Below, one piece after another: positions 30,080 through 39,939 of a stretch of DNA of 64,000 nucleotides. Location: NCBI RefSeq assembly GCF_002099425.1, contig NW_018344068.1:5586501-5650500 (forward strand). Reading direction: 5' to 3'. Position 1 is the stretch's first letter, and each line of letters begins with the position of its first letter. Origin of the DNA: Phascolarctos cinereus (Eukaryota > Chordata > Mammalia > Diprotodontia > Phascolarctidae). The notes beneath the pieces were generated by a model that had not been told where the DNA came from, ran no database searches, and was given only the letters and a program-made list of their open reading frames with translations. A program made the position numbers and the translations under genes.

Positions 30080-30289
30080 TTTTTTTTAAGGCTAGGCAAT
30101 GGGATTAAGTGACTTGCCCAGGGTCACACAGCTAGTAAAATTTTGTTTTGTTTTGTTTTAGGCAATGGGTTAAGTGACTTGCCCAGGGTCACACAGCTAG
30201 TAAGCGTTATGTGTCTGAGGCCGGATTTGAACTCAGGTCTTCCTGAATCTAGGACCGGTGCTCTATCCACTGCACCACCTAGCTGCCCC
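30080..30289 (-). mobile_element. WSINE1-like SINE with duplicated 3' end
   Basis: One head ('ccacctagctgcccc' at right) but two copies of the 3' portion: 30090-30138 and 30158-30204 both read 'aggcaatggg', 'taagtgacttgcccagggtc', 'acacagctagtaa', separated by a T/G-rich run. A single target duplication, AAGGTCCATGTT at 30068-30079 and AAGGTCCGTGTT at 30290-30301, encloses both. So this is one insertion event carrying a repeated 3' end, not two SINEs. Confidence 0.85.
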
Positions 30290-30324
30290 AAGGTCCGTGT
30301 TAAGAATGATGAGTGACCTAGTAA

Positions 30325-30570
30325 CCTTGTTCTATAAAAATCAATTGAAGGAAGTAGAGATGTTTAGCCTAAAGAAATTATTCAAAGGGGTATTTCACAG
30401 GATTTGGAGCTGGAAGAGACCCTAAAAACCACATACTCCAACGCTTAATTTTACAAATGGAGAAACTGAGGCCCAGAAATGCAAAATACTTTCTCCAAGG
30501 TCTTGCTAAAGGTACCAAGTATTTGAGTCAAGATTTAAATTTAGATCCTCTGCTTTCAAATACAGTGCTA
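30325..30570. repeat. L3/CR1 scrap (+) followed by antisense MIR
   Basis: 30325-30390 'tcaattgaaggaagtagaga', 'tgtttagcctaaag' is L3/CR1-like. 30395-30570 'tttggagctggaagagaccc', 'aaatggagaaactgaggccc', 'ttagatcctctgctttcaa' is an antisense MIR. Confidence 0.6.
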
Positions 30571-30844
30571 CTTTTGTATGGAAGAGGGCTTGTCTGTTTT
30601 GTTGAGAGAGGGAATAATCAACTAGCTTGGCTCCCCGTCATTTACAAAAAGTCCAGAAGAAATTTTCCACAACAATTAAACTTCCTGAATCTGTGACTCT
30701 GAGCTGAGAGTCCTCATTTTTTTTTTCTCCAAATAGTTTTACAATGCAGCACAGAGGCCAGACATGGAACCTTTCAGTTCAAAGGAGGACTTGTTTTGGG
30801 TGTGTTGTGTTTTAATTGAGAAATAACACAAACAGAATGTTGCT

Positions 30845-30985
30845 GTGAACCCTGTTTGATTTGTACTTAGAATATGTCTGCCACTTTGTGATCTCAGGCC
30901 CGAATTTCCCCTCTATAAAATGAGAGTCAGATCAGAAGATCTCTAGCAACCCTGCTAGTGCTCCAAAATTCTAAAATCCAATGTT
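30845..30985 (+). repeat. MIR fragment
   Basis: 'ctgccactttgtgatctcag', 'cctctataaaatgagagtca', 'gatctctagcaaccctgc' is the middle and 3' part of MIR. Confidence 0.6.
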
Positions 30986-31885
30986 CACTTATCATTTCTC
31001 CAATTAAACTGACCTTTGTCGGTCAAGACAACATCTGTCAATGACTGTCCCCTGTGTCAGGGTCATCCATGATCTCTGATTGCAAGAGTCCCAGGACTTC
31101 TGACACAGATTCCCTGAGAGAATAGGGAAGGACTCAAAAAGTTTTCTCAACAATATAGTCATTTATAACCTTGTAGCATGAAGTCATCACCTAGTCCTTT
31201 GGTGTCCTCTGTGCTTAAGACCTCAGGCAGCTAACTGTACAACCCAATGCATAAGGCTTTTTTGAGGACACCTACAATGGGAATACAGACCCAAAGTGAA
31301 AATGACCTATGTAAGCAGATTGCCCCCCAAACTGTCCTACTTCACCCCGGTTTCTCTTACTCTTCTGGTTGACACCTACACCTATATTAGGACTCTCCTT
31401 GCTTTATATGTTGTCTACAGACAATACTAGAGTGACAAAAAGATTGTTGCTTTCACTGGCCTATTAGCAACAGATGCTGCCTTCCTGCTCCCACGGCTAA
31501 ATTGTCCTGACTTCAAAACTGCAATAATACCCTGTTTGGTTGGGAGTTTTTGTTTGTTTGCTTTGTTATAACTATGTGAGGAGACAAATTAATAAGGACA
31601 AAATAAGTACAGAATTTATAGCCAGCGTTGATTATCCTGAGATTGACAGTAGGGTCATGGCAATGATGTAGCATCCAATAAATGTTCATTAAGTATGTAC
31701 CAGTGGCATCTTGTCTTTGAGCATTTTTACCACTGGTTTCAGTAGGTGCTGGGCTAGGATTCACTGTGACTCTTTCCTTCTCTTCCAAAGCACCAGGAAG
31801 AGATTCCCTGAATGCCCTCCCCAGAGGTTTCATGCGGTCCAGGGACTTATTCTTTGCCTTTAGGCCTCAGATAGTGGTTCTTAAA
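30986..31885. other. Long unassigned block
   Basis: Mostly repeat-free. A short L2-like scrap ('tagcatccaataaatgttca') lies near 31668. A minus-strand 106-codon frame (31513-31833) crosses this scrap and has no motif. Confidence 0.35.
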
Positions 31886-32127
31886 GGCATCTAGGTGGCA
31901 CAGTGGAAGAGCACTGGACTTAGAATCAGAAAGACTCATCTTTATGAGTTCAAATCTATCCTCAGACAGTAGCTTTGTGACTCTGGGCAAGTCACTTAAA
32001 TCTGTTTGCCTCAGTTCCTCATCTGAGCTAGAGAAGGAAATGGTAAATCACTCCAGTTTTTTTGCCAAGAAAACCCCAAAATAAAGTAAAAAAGAGCTGG
32101 ACACAACCGAAACAACCCAACAACAAA
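31886..32127 (+). mobile_element. Mar1-type CORE-SINE
   Basis: 'ggcatctaggtggcacagtg', 'agaaagactcatctttatga', 'gttcaaatctatcc', 'gctagagaaggaaatggtaa', 'gagctggacacaaccgaaac'. RTE-like tail present, with small deletions. Confidence 0.85.
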
Positions 32128-32366
32128 GTGGGTCTTAGAGGGATAAGACATATTCTGCTTCTTTTTTCCATTTTCTTTTGGTTACGATTTGAAGTAACTT
32201 GGTGTCTAGAAGAGAACTTGGTGTTTAATCTATAGTTAAGGACTAGGGAAGACAGGAGTAGTTAGAATTGGGCTTGAAGTTGGAGTTGGTAAGTGGTCAG
32301 TGCCAATTAAATTTTGTAAGCTAGCTACTATTTGATGGAAAGGAGGTGAGGAGATGCAGCATAGCG

Positions 32367-32434
32367 TATACACACACACACACACACATACACATATACA
32401 TACATATGTATACATACATGTATATATGTATGTG

Positions 32435-32493
<59 letters not shown>
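32367..32493. repeat. Compound (CA)n/(TA)n/(CATA)n microsatellite
   Basis: CA units, then mixed CATA/TGTA, then two TA blocks: alternating purine-pyrimidine over nearly the whole 127 bp, so a Z-DNA or cruciform-prone tract. Frames across it on both strands are artefacts. Confidence 0.95.
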
Positions 32494-32494
32494 T

Positions 32495-32580
32495 TACTTA
32501 CTTTTTGTATGCCTAGTGTACCAGGTCTTGCACATAGTAGGTGCTTAATAAATTCTTGTTGAATTGAATTGTGGGGTTGA
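32495..32580 (+). mobile_element. L2 3' terminus
   Basis: 'tgcacatagtaggtgcttaa', 'taaattcttgttgaattgaa' is the L2 end. Confidence 0.75.
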
Positions 32581-32734
32581 TACACAAGTCACACAAAAGC
32601 AGTTGGAGAACAGGGAGGTCGTCATGGCTGGACTGGATATAGAAAGCTTCATGGAAGTGGAAGTGGACCTTATAAGATGAGCCATTTGGGTTGACAGAGA
32701 GGAAAAGATACGAATCAATAATACTTAGTTGATG

Positions 32735-32900
32735 AATGAATTGAAAAGGATTTACTAAGCACTTTCTTTGTGCTAAGCTTTGAGGAAACAGTCCTTGCTA
32801 TGATGTGCTTATACTTTAATTGGATGAGAAAATACATGCAAAAGGGCTCAGCTAAAGGGCAGATGGAAAGCCCCAGATATCCCAAGGGCTTAATTGCTCC
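32735..32900 (-). mobile_element. L2 3' end, antisense
   Basis: 'ggatttactaagcactttct', 'ttgtgctaagctttgaggaa', 'cagtccttgctatgatg' follows the complement of L2. Confidence 0.65.
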
Positions 32901-33207
32901 TAGATGGGAAGACCCAAGGGTCTTTGGGTTGCACAAACAGGTCAGATAACAGCGCTCAGGGACCTAGAGGCCATAGCATCAAGGTAGATAGTAAGGTTTG
33001 GAAGACTTTAGGATGTACTTTCAGGATAGATAGTAAGGACTGGTGGTCCTCCATTTCCCCAGAATGCTGGTAGTTGGTGACACCCAACCCATCCAAGTGA
33101 TACAAACAGCCATGTTGCCCTTTTCTCTCCCAGCCAGCTTAGATGGAATCTGAACAGCCCAGAGTTTGCTGGGAAAGGGAAGGTGTGGAGATAAGAATGG
33201 CATAGTA
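32901..33207. other. Unassigned, with a small direct repeat
   Basis: 'tagatagtaagg' occurs at 32983 and again at about 33025. Two minus-strand frames overlap over 33008-33262, but neither has a motif. Confidence 0.35.
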
Positions 33208-33520
33208 CCTTGGTTGGTTGATGGTTGTCTTTTGATCTCAAAGAGGACCAAAATGACATCACTATGTTAGAGTCAAGTTACAGCGTGTCCAACTGTAGCT
33301 GATCAAACCAATATTAGCTCAGAATGCTCTACCACAGGTCAGGCACAAATAATTCATGTAAACATTTGGGGTGGATTCTCTAAATTTGCACATCTTGCAT
33401 TTCTTTTGAGCTACTTCAATTCTGTTTTGCTCGTAGAGCACAGAACCTTCTTTGACGAGGACATGCCATATTGGATGGCCCTTTACCAGTATCTCCCATG
33501 TCATGCAATCAATTCCAAAA
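33208..33520 (-). mobile_element. LINE C-terminus with zinc-finger-like end (probably RTE/BovB-related)
   Basis: In the minus sense, 33319-33504 translates to peptides MTWEILVKGHPIWHVLVKEG and VLYEQNRIEVAQKKCKM and ends YLCLTCGRAF. This matches the endings of LINE polyproteins known for 'W..L..DRP.WR..IK.GA.LYE..RI..A..KR' followed by a C2H2 motif CPTCGRAFRAHIGLISH. Here a TGA follows GRAF, so the second half of the finger is lost. The 3' tail 'tttggtcctctttgagatca' continues to 'gacaaccatcaaccaacc'. Family name is my inference; the peptide match is clear. Confidence 0.7.
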
Positions 33521-33887
33521 AATTAATATTTTAGAGTTGGATGATATGCAATAGGAACCTGAAGAAAAAGCAGGGTAAAGGGAGTATGTCTTCTGTCACA
33601 TTGATTGATGCTCAAACTCCCACCCCTTCCACTGGGGTCCTTCACCTCACCCTTTGATGGAATGTGCTTGGTAACAACAAGGCTCTGTGATTAAAACGTA
33701 GCCATAAAGTCTCATCAGCCCATCTTGCTTCTTACTCTGGTGGCCAATGTTGGCTTGGGACTGTATATAGATTCTGTGGCCTCCTTATCCCCGAATCTTA
33801 GAGATCTGGACAGAAGTCCTATGCTTATCACTTAGAATTATGCAAAGATAAAGGAGACTGCCTCTGTCCTTAAGATGCTCATGGTCC
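33521..33887. other. Unassigned sequence
   Basis: A short antisense L2 scrap ('gcctctgtccttaagatgc') sits near 33862. Otherwise no feature. Confidence 0.35.
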
Positions 33888-34123
33888 AATGATAGTTGCT
33901 AGCATTTATATAGTGCTTTATAGTGTATGACCCTTTCCTATGTTATCTCATTTGATCTTTACAACAACCCTGTGAGGTAGATGCTGATGATCCCCATTTT
34001 ACAGATAAGAAAACTGAGGCTAAGGTTCAGTGACTTGCTCAAGGTTACGCAGCTAGTAAACATCTGAAGTAGAAACCCAATTCTCTTGAATCTAGGTCCA
34101 ACATTTGATCAACTGTGCACCAC
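33888..34123 (-). repeat. MIR/CORE-SINE, antisense
   Basis: 'ttgctagcatttatatagtg', 'tctcatttgatctttacaac', 'aaccctgtgaggtagatgct', 'ccccattttacagataagaa', 'cttgctcaaggttacgcagc' covers a full antisense element. Confidence 0.8.
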
Positions 34124-34139
34124 GTCTCATAAGTGTTTA

Positions 34140-34520
34140 GGAGAAAGTACAAAATACTCCAGAAGGGAGAGAGATCACCTATAGCTTGGGAGAAAGGGAA
34201 GGGGAAGGATTCAGGTGGCATCTGGAACAAGCCTTAAAGGTTGGGAGAAAGTAGACAGGTAGCTCTGGAGCAGGGATTGCAGGCTTAGAAAATGTTGGGA
34301 GCAAAGGCTTCAAGGTAGAGACGTAGTGAGATAGCAAGCAGTGAAATTTGGCCAGAGTATAAGGTACCCAGAATGGAAGAGTGAGGAGGGAAGCCTAGGA
34401 AGAGTGGATTGAGACCAGCTGTTGCACCACCTTTATGGAATGAGTCTGAGGTGTTTAGACTTTATTCCATAGCAGTGAGGAAGAATAGAAGGGGGGAGTG
34501 GGTTGGCATTAATATGCAGC
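34140..34520 (-). mobile_element. L2 LINE internal fragment, antisense
   Basis: 'caggtggcatctggaacaag', 'ccttaaaggttgggag', 'agcaagcagtgaaatttggc', 'tttagactttattccatagc', 'agtgaggaag' follow the antisense L2 3' third without its terminus. Confidence 0.65.
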
Positions 34521-34600
34521 AGTGTTACATTGGAGGCGAAATCTAGAAATGTGTGATATCCATATCTGACAGGCAGAGGGACCATAGTTCTAGCAGAATT

Positions 34601-34850
34601 AGAGGTATCTGGGTGATACAGAGGATAGAGCACCAGACCTGAAGTAAGAAGGACCCAAATTCAAATCCGTCCTCAGATATTGCTGACTCCATGACTTGGA
34701 AAAGTCACTTAGCCTCTGTTTGCCTCAACTTCCTGTAAAATGGGAATATAATAGCAACCTACCTCCCAGGATGGTTGTGAGGATAAGATGAGATTTTATT
34801 TGTATAGCACTTTGCAAATCTTAAAGTGCTGTATAAATGGTAGCTATTAT
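34601..34850 (+). repeat. MIR/CORE-SINE with marsupial-type head
   Basis: 'gaggtatctgggtgatacag', 'aggatagagcaccagacc', 'cctacctcccaggatggttg', 'tgaggataagatgagatttt', 'gtatagcactttgcaaatct', 'gctgtataaatggtagctat'. Same chimeric build as 16791. It served as target for the SINE at 34860. Confidence 0.8.
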
Positions 34851-34859
34851 CATTAGTTA

Positions 34860-35113
34860 GGTGGTGTAGCGAATAGAGTACCAGGCCTGGAGTCTAGAAG
34901 ACTCATCTTCCTGAGTTTAAATCTAGCCTCAGACACTTACTAGCTGTGTGACCCTGGGCAGTCACTTAACCATGTTTGCCCCAGTTTCCTCATCTGTAAA
35001 ATGAGCTGGAAAAGGAAATGACAAACCACTCCAGTATCTCTGCCAAGAAAACCCCAAATGGGGTCACAAATGGGTGACATGACTGAAACAACAGGACAAC
35101 AACAACAACAAAA
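34860..35113 (+). mobile_element. Mar1-type CORE-SINE with perfect 14 bp target duplication
   Basis: Identical ATTATCATTAGTTA at 34846-34859 and 35114-35127. Full length: 'ggtggtgtagcgaatagagt', 'agaagactcatcttcctgag', 'gctggaaaaggaaatgacaa', 'ctgaaacaacaggacaacaa'. The intact duplication marks a relatively recent insertion of the Mar1 type. Confidence 0.93.
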
Positions 35114-35189
35114 ATTATCATTAGTTATTTTTCTAGGCAGAGAAAGAAAAGGAAAGGGAGGGATGGAGGGAGAGAGACAGACAAACAGA

Positions 35190-35231
35190 GAATGAATGAA
35201 TGAATGAATGAATGAATGAATGAATGAATGA
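35190..35231. repeat. (GAAT)n microsatellite
   Basis: Ten perfect tetranucleotide units next to a purine-rich run. Confidence 0.97.
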
Positions 35232-35560
35232 GCCAGAGACCCTGAGGTTGGGCTCTTAGCTATACCTGCTTACTCTGTCCTTCTTCTTCATGACTCAGCC
35301 AGGACCAATGCTGCCAAGCAACCGCCCTCCTCCTTGGGTCCCTAGAGGAAAGTAAGAGTCTATTCTTAATGTTTTCCTAATTGGGCAGCTTATCAATAAA
35401 TCCAGGAAGCCATCTTCCCCACTCTTCTCTACCCTTTTATGGCCAGGGCCCAGCAAGGCAGTTACTTCTGTAGAGAATGAAGCATTTTCTCAAACTTAGC
35501 ATAAAGAAAAGTCAGTGTTCTTGCCTTTCATCCTGCTTGCCCAAAGAGGAATGTCTAGAA
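35232..35560. other. Unassigned sequence
   Basis: No repeat or gene recognised. A MIR-like 3' scrap follows at 35570-35690 ('cctctctgagcctcagcttc'). Confidence 0.35.
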
Positions 35561-35724
35561 GGGTCGTCCTGTGACCTCAGGCCATTCCCTTTCCCTCTCT
35601 GAGCCTCAGCTTCCACATCTTCCAAATAAGGGGGTTGTATTCTTTAATGAGCCTTCAAGCTCTAACATCCTTTCATTCTGGGAGTCAGGCTCACCTTTCA
35701 CAAGCCAAGAGCACAATTTTTAAA

Positions 35725-36020
35725 AGCTCACATTTCTGTAGCACTTCATAGTTTACAAATTGCTTTCTTCGCGGCATCATTACATTCTTTTTTTTTTTTT
35801 TGGAGGCAATCAGAGTTAAGTGACTTGCCCAGGGTCACATAATTAGTAAATGTCTGAGGTCAGATTTGGATTCAGGTTCTCCTGACTCCAGGGCCAGTGC
35901 TCCATCCACTGCATCACCTGACTGCCCCAACATCATTATATTCTAATTCTGGCATTATTGCTCACAAAGGGAAAGTGACTTGTCCAATGTCACCTAACTG
36001 GTAAGTGTTAGGGCTACGGC
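35725..36020 (-). repeat. MIR, antisense, split by a WSINE1 copy
   Basis: Left piece 35725-35788 ('aagctcacatttctgtagca', 'cttcatagtttacaaattgc') and right piece 35931-36020 ('aaagggaaagtgacttgtcc', 'aatgtcacctaactggtaag') flank the SINE. Confidence 0.7.
35789..35930 (-). mobile_element. WSINE1/MAR1-like SINE with 14 bp target duplication
   Basis: T-tail, 'ggaggcaatcagagttaagt', 'gacttgcccagggtcacata', 'ctccatccactgcatcacct'. Flanks CATCATTACATTCT (35775-35788) and CATCATTATATTCT (35931-35944), one mismatch. Confidence 0.92.
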
Positions 36021-36340
36021 TTGTATCTCATAGCTCAGAGTAAGGAACCTGCAGCCTTGAGTCTACATGTGGCCATCTAGGTCCTCAGGAGCAGCCTTCT
36101 GACTGAGTCCAAATTTTACAGAACAAATCCTTTTATCAAAGGGGTTTGTTCTATGAAGTTGAGATTCAGGCAAAAGGCCACACTTGAGGACCTGTGGCCT
36201 GTTCCTCACCCCTGTCATAGCCCATCTGATTCCAGAAGTGGAAAGTCAAATTCACTTTCCACTGCAACATCTACTTTATTGCTAAAATTGGGAAAGTATG
36301 TTGTATAAAGGCCTAAACAAGGAAGCTATTATAGTAGAGG

Positions 36341-36428
36341 GGAAGCTAGGTGGTACAATGGATAGTGTGCCAGGCCTGGAGTCGGGAAGTCTCTTCTTCC
36401 TGAGTTCAAATCCAGTCCCAGATATTTG
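36341..36428 (+). mobile_element. Mar1-type SINE, 5' end only
   Basis: 'gaagctaggtggtacaatgg', 'gtgtgccaggcctggagtcg', 'cttcctgagttcaaatccag', then breaks off at 'cccagatattt'. Truncated 3', which is unusual for target-primed insertion and points to a later deletion. Confidence 0.8.
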
Positions 36429-36494
36429 ATTCTCATGTTAGAGTTTTCAAGGTAGTCAAAGTAAGCATTCATTGAGTGGATAGAGTATTCAGTG

Positions 36495-36685
36495 GTTTCA
36501 ATGAAAACATCTTTCCCAAAGAGGAATGGGTTCCCTTGGGTGGGGGAGAGATAATAGGGGGCTCCCTCTCATTAGAATTCTTCTGGTAAAGGCTGAACCA
36601 CTCCTTTGACAGGGTGTGTCATAAAGGGAATTTTGTGCAGGTACGGGTTGGATTGAAGGTCCCCTGAGGTCCCTTCCAAAATATT
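36495..36685 (+). mobile_element. L3/CR1 3' end
   Basis: 'aaagaggaatgggttccctt', 'ctccctctcattagaattct', 'cgggttggattgaaggtccc', 'ctgaggtcccttcc' in sense. Confidence 0.7.
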
Positions 36686-36783
36686 TAGCAACTGGCTCTT
36701 CCAGAGGAAAAGATACTCACGATACACTTTTAAGTTTCATTTCCATTATTAACTTTTTCTCTATTACTTTCCTAAGTCTAGAC
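36686..36783. repeat. Unclassified repeat shared with 13225-13340
   Basis: 'atatttagcaactggctctt', 'ttccattattaactttttct', 'ttacttt' and 'cctaagtctagacc' mirror the copy at 13225. Both copies touch L3/CR1 sequence. Confidence 0.6.
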
Positions 36784-37266
36784 CAGAGGTGTCAAACCTT
36801 CTGCCCACTGCCTACACTGGAGCCTAGTAATACTCCCCAGTGTGTCCAGAAGCAGATCCAAATGTAATTGGGAAATATTTAAGGAGATAAATAAAAAATA
36901 GTGTTAATATGTGGTTTACTAAGCCAATAAGCAGCTGTAAACTCAAAAGTGTGGCATGAGTACCTTTTCCCTTCAGAGAGCCATACCTCAACTCATCTCC
37001 AGAAGTCAAAATTCTACCCTTTTTCAAGGCCCAGTTCAAAATACTTCCTCCTCTATGGTGCTTCATTGATCTGCCCCACCTAGAAGGAATCTCTGGAAGT
37101 GTCCAACTAGCTGCCCTTCTCCCACACCTACCTCCAAAAAAACCTCCTAAATGCACGTAATTACAAAAGGTTTAATAAAATCAATAGAACATAGATAATG
37201 TTCATTTCTGGTTTTCTAAGTTAATGTACAGCCTGCAGAGATCTGATTCTATTTGTTTGACACCAC
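36784..37266 (+). mobile_element. hAT-like nonautonomous element with internal L2 scrap
   Basis: Starts 'cagaggtgtcaaacc' and ends 'atttgtttgacaccacc', degraded inverted repeats. Characteristic 'aatgtaattgggaaatattt', 'ggtttactaagccaataagc' then again 'ggttttctaagttaatgtac' at 37211, so the 3' third occurs twice. Between the two lies sense L2-like text at about 36995-37090 ('ttttcaaggcccagttcaaa'). Either two copies or one disrupted by L2 with local duplication. Confidence 0.65.
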
Positions 37267-37490
37267 CATTACCTCATCTGTTCCCATCACACTATGTGAT
37301 CCTTTTTATCTTCTTCTAACCTGCATTATGTTTATCTGCATGGATCCTATCTTTCCTACTAGATGAAAAGTTCCTTGAGAGGATGTATTTGGTATTATTT
37401 ATCTTTGTAGTTCCCTCAGGTCCAAGCACAATGCTTGGCAAATGGTAGGCATTTTAAAAATGGGTGATAAGTGAATAAATATCTAATAGT
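37267..37490 (+). mobile_element. L2 3' end
   Basis: 'cctactagatgaaaagttcc', 'ttgagaggatgtatttgg', 'caagcacaatgcttggcaaa', 'tggtaggcat', 'gtgaataaat' gives the terminal L2 region. Confidence 0.75.
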
Positions 37491-37544
37491 TATAGTAAAA
37501 AAAAAAAACAGAGCCTTCAACTTAAAAAAAATTGTGGGCAAATT

Positions 37545-37900
37545 CCAACTTATTTGTTGTTTGCAACATATACTAATCTCTAAACTTCATTATCTTTATT
37601 TGGGAAATGAGGTTGATCGCTAAGATTCCTTCTATCCATAAATCCTATGATTCTTTACATGGATAAGCAAATGATTTGTTATTCTATCAGTATTGAGGAG
37701 TCCACAGTATGAAAATTCCTTCCCCCTAGAGAAACCGCATCCTTTCTGTGACTGAGTAGATATATTTTTGGGAGTTGTTTGAGGAACACGGAGGCATGTT
37801 TGCCCAGGGCCACACAGCTAGTATCAGAAGCAATACTGGAACCCAGGTCTTTCTGACCCCAACAAAGCCTAGCACTCTATCCACTTCATCAAAGTGTCTC
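37545..37900. repeat. MIR scrap (+) and MIR head (-)
   Basis: 37575-37655 'ttcattatctttatttggga', 'aaatgaggttgatc' is a sense MIR 3' half. 37790-37895 'catgtttgcccagggccaca', 'ctggaacccaggtctttctg', 'cactctatccacttcat' is an antisense MIR. Confidence 0.6.
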
Positions 37901-37974
37901 AGTGATCCTAAAACTTCAGACAAATCTGGAAACTTCTCTGAACCCATTCCCTCATCTAGAATCAATCCAGTAGG

Positions 37975-38130
37975 CATTTAGTAAACACTTACTAAGAAAC
38001 AAGTAGCATGTGAAGCATCCTAAGCACTGGAGAGACAAAAGAAGACAAAAAACAATCCCTGTCCTCAGGGAGCTTATAGTCAAATGGGGAAGATAACATG
38101 CAAACAACTATGTACGTATCAGATATAAAT
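37975..38130 (-). mobile_element. L2 3' end, antisense
   Basis: 'catttagtaaacacttacta', 'catcctaagcactggagaga', 'ccctgtcctcagggagctta', 'tagtcaaatggggaag' is an antisense L2 end. Confidence 0.8.
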
Positions 38131-38289
38131 GGGGGGTAATCTCGGAGGGAAAATGAGGATAATACTTACCTCAACAGGCATAGAGAGGATCATCTGAAAG
38201 AATACATGTAAAATGCCTTATCAATGACAGTGAGCATTATTATGACTAGAAAGTGAACTCCTTGAGGGCAGGGAGCCTACCCAATTTAA

Positions 38290-39095
38290 TCTCTGTCCTC
38301 CCTTCTTCCTCCCATCCTCCCCCCTCACCGTGCATACCACTGGACTCTGTGCCTAGGGGCACAAGCAATACGTGACTTGTCCTGTCTTTACCCAGAAGTC
38401 ATCTCAGGGCCAAAAGAATTAGGACAGGGAGCCAAATGTCAGCAGGAGTTTGGACGGGACTGAAGCCTCTGGAACCCTGACCTTGAGCTTCTTCTGAAGT
38501 CCTCTGCCCTTCTGAGGGTAGACCACTGGTTGTTGACTTTTAAAACCTACACATTTTTGTGTTTGGAGAAGAGATTGACATTTTCTTCCTTATTACTGTG
38601 GGTAAGGAGAGTGTGGGGAGGTGGGTTATTTCATGTTTCCTTTCTGAATTCCGCATTTTCTCTCACGACAAGCTTTTGTGTTATATCTCCTGCAGAAATG
38701 CTCTGCTTAACCAGGAAAAGCAATAAACATGCCTGGAAATTATAGTCCTTGGAGAGGATTACAAAGAGGATCCCATCAGCATCTCCCTTCATCATAATGA
38801 AAGGGGCCATTTGCAATAGTTGAGGAGACAAAGGCTCCCTCTCCCCTGGACAGAAGGAGCAGGCTGAAGGCCAACATTCCCCCAACTCTGTGGTGTTGGC
38901 ATATGGTCTTAGCATAGGCAGGCTAAAGATGTGGCTTGGCCACAAGAGAAAGGGGCTGGGAGAAGATCCCTGAGAGAGGGAGGGAGGGAGACTAGCTGGG
39001 TACTAGACAAATACAAGAGCAGGGTGAGTAGACAGGATGAGCTCCTAGAGAACACACGATAATAGGGTAGTGCCAGGTCTGGTGCTAGATGCACC
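38290..39095. other. Mostly repeat-free block
   Basis: Preceded by a sense L2 scrap at 38245-38290 ('gaactccttgagggcaggga'). A 104-codon minus frame (38631-38945) and a 71-codon plus frame overlap; neither has a motif. No gene called. Confidence 0.35.
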
Positions 39096-39097
39096 AG

Positions 39098-39270
39098 ATG
39101 AGTTAGAACTGGAGGATCCTGTAACTTTAGAGCTGCATGAGGTCTTAGTCCAACCTGTGGATATTTTAGAGAACAAAGGCCCTGAGATGAGATGGGACAT
39201 TCTCAAGGTCACACAGTGACCTTAAATTCAAACACAAATCTCCTCGTTCTCTCTTTAGGACTTCTCCCAT
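39098..39270 (-). repeat. MIR-family, antisense
   Basis: 'aactggaggatcctgtaact', 'gcatgaggtcttagtccaac', 'attctcaaggtcacacagtg' is an antisense MIR-like element. Confidence 0.6.
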
Positions 39271-39414
39271 CATGCCATTCTGATATATCTTGCCTTTTCC
39301 CCTCAGATCTGGACATGGGTACCAAAAGGCCAGCAGGGCAGATGGGGAGAAATATCCTGATTGACTGAGGAAAGGAATAAAAGAGGTTTTGCTTATTTCT
39401 CATCCAGATCTGGA

Positions 39415-39930
39415 CAATCTAGCACTGGGTACTAGAGGATGGAAACTCTGATTTCAGGGAGTATATAGTCAAATATTCAAGTAACTCTGATGAAGAATGA
39501 GATGAGTACAAAGGACAGGTTCTGTTTTAAGAAAGAAGGGATCACTTTTGGAAGGAAGGGGAAGCCATGAGAAAAGAAAGATATTTGAAACCTGAATTAG
39601 ACCTGGAAGGAAGGGGAGTCAGTCAACGAGTACTTAATATCTTTCATGTATCAATCACTGTACCTAGTTCTGAAGACACAAAGGAAGGCACAATCAGTGA
39701 AGGGGTTAAAATGGAACTGTTTCAGGCATGGGGGCTGACTGGAGCGGAGACATGGGGCTGAGAGAAGGTAGAATAAGAATAGGGGTGGCAAGCAGTCTCC
39801 TTTGGTTGAAATGTAAAGGGAGTATGTAGTAGGAAGTAAATGTTAACAGACAGGTCTGTGCCAGTTTGTGGAAGATTCCAAATACTAGGCAAGGAAAGTC
39901 ACTGATCAAGCACCCACAGTGTGCAAGGCC
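39415..39930 (-). mobile_element. L2 LINE, antisense, with a second L2 end inside
   Basis: 'ttcagggagtatatagtcaa' begins one antisense copy. 'caacgagtacttaatatctt', 'tcaatcactgtacctagttc' at 39627-39680 is another antisense L2 3' end, and L2-like text continues to 39900 ('gtctcctttggttgaaatg'). Confidence 0.6.
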
Positions 39931-39939
39931 CTCCCTATT

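Noticed and set aside
32328-32585. 85-codon and 64-codon frames over the CA/TA microsatellite
   Set aside because: Tyr/Ile/His-repeat translations of dinucleotide DNA.
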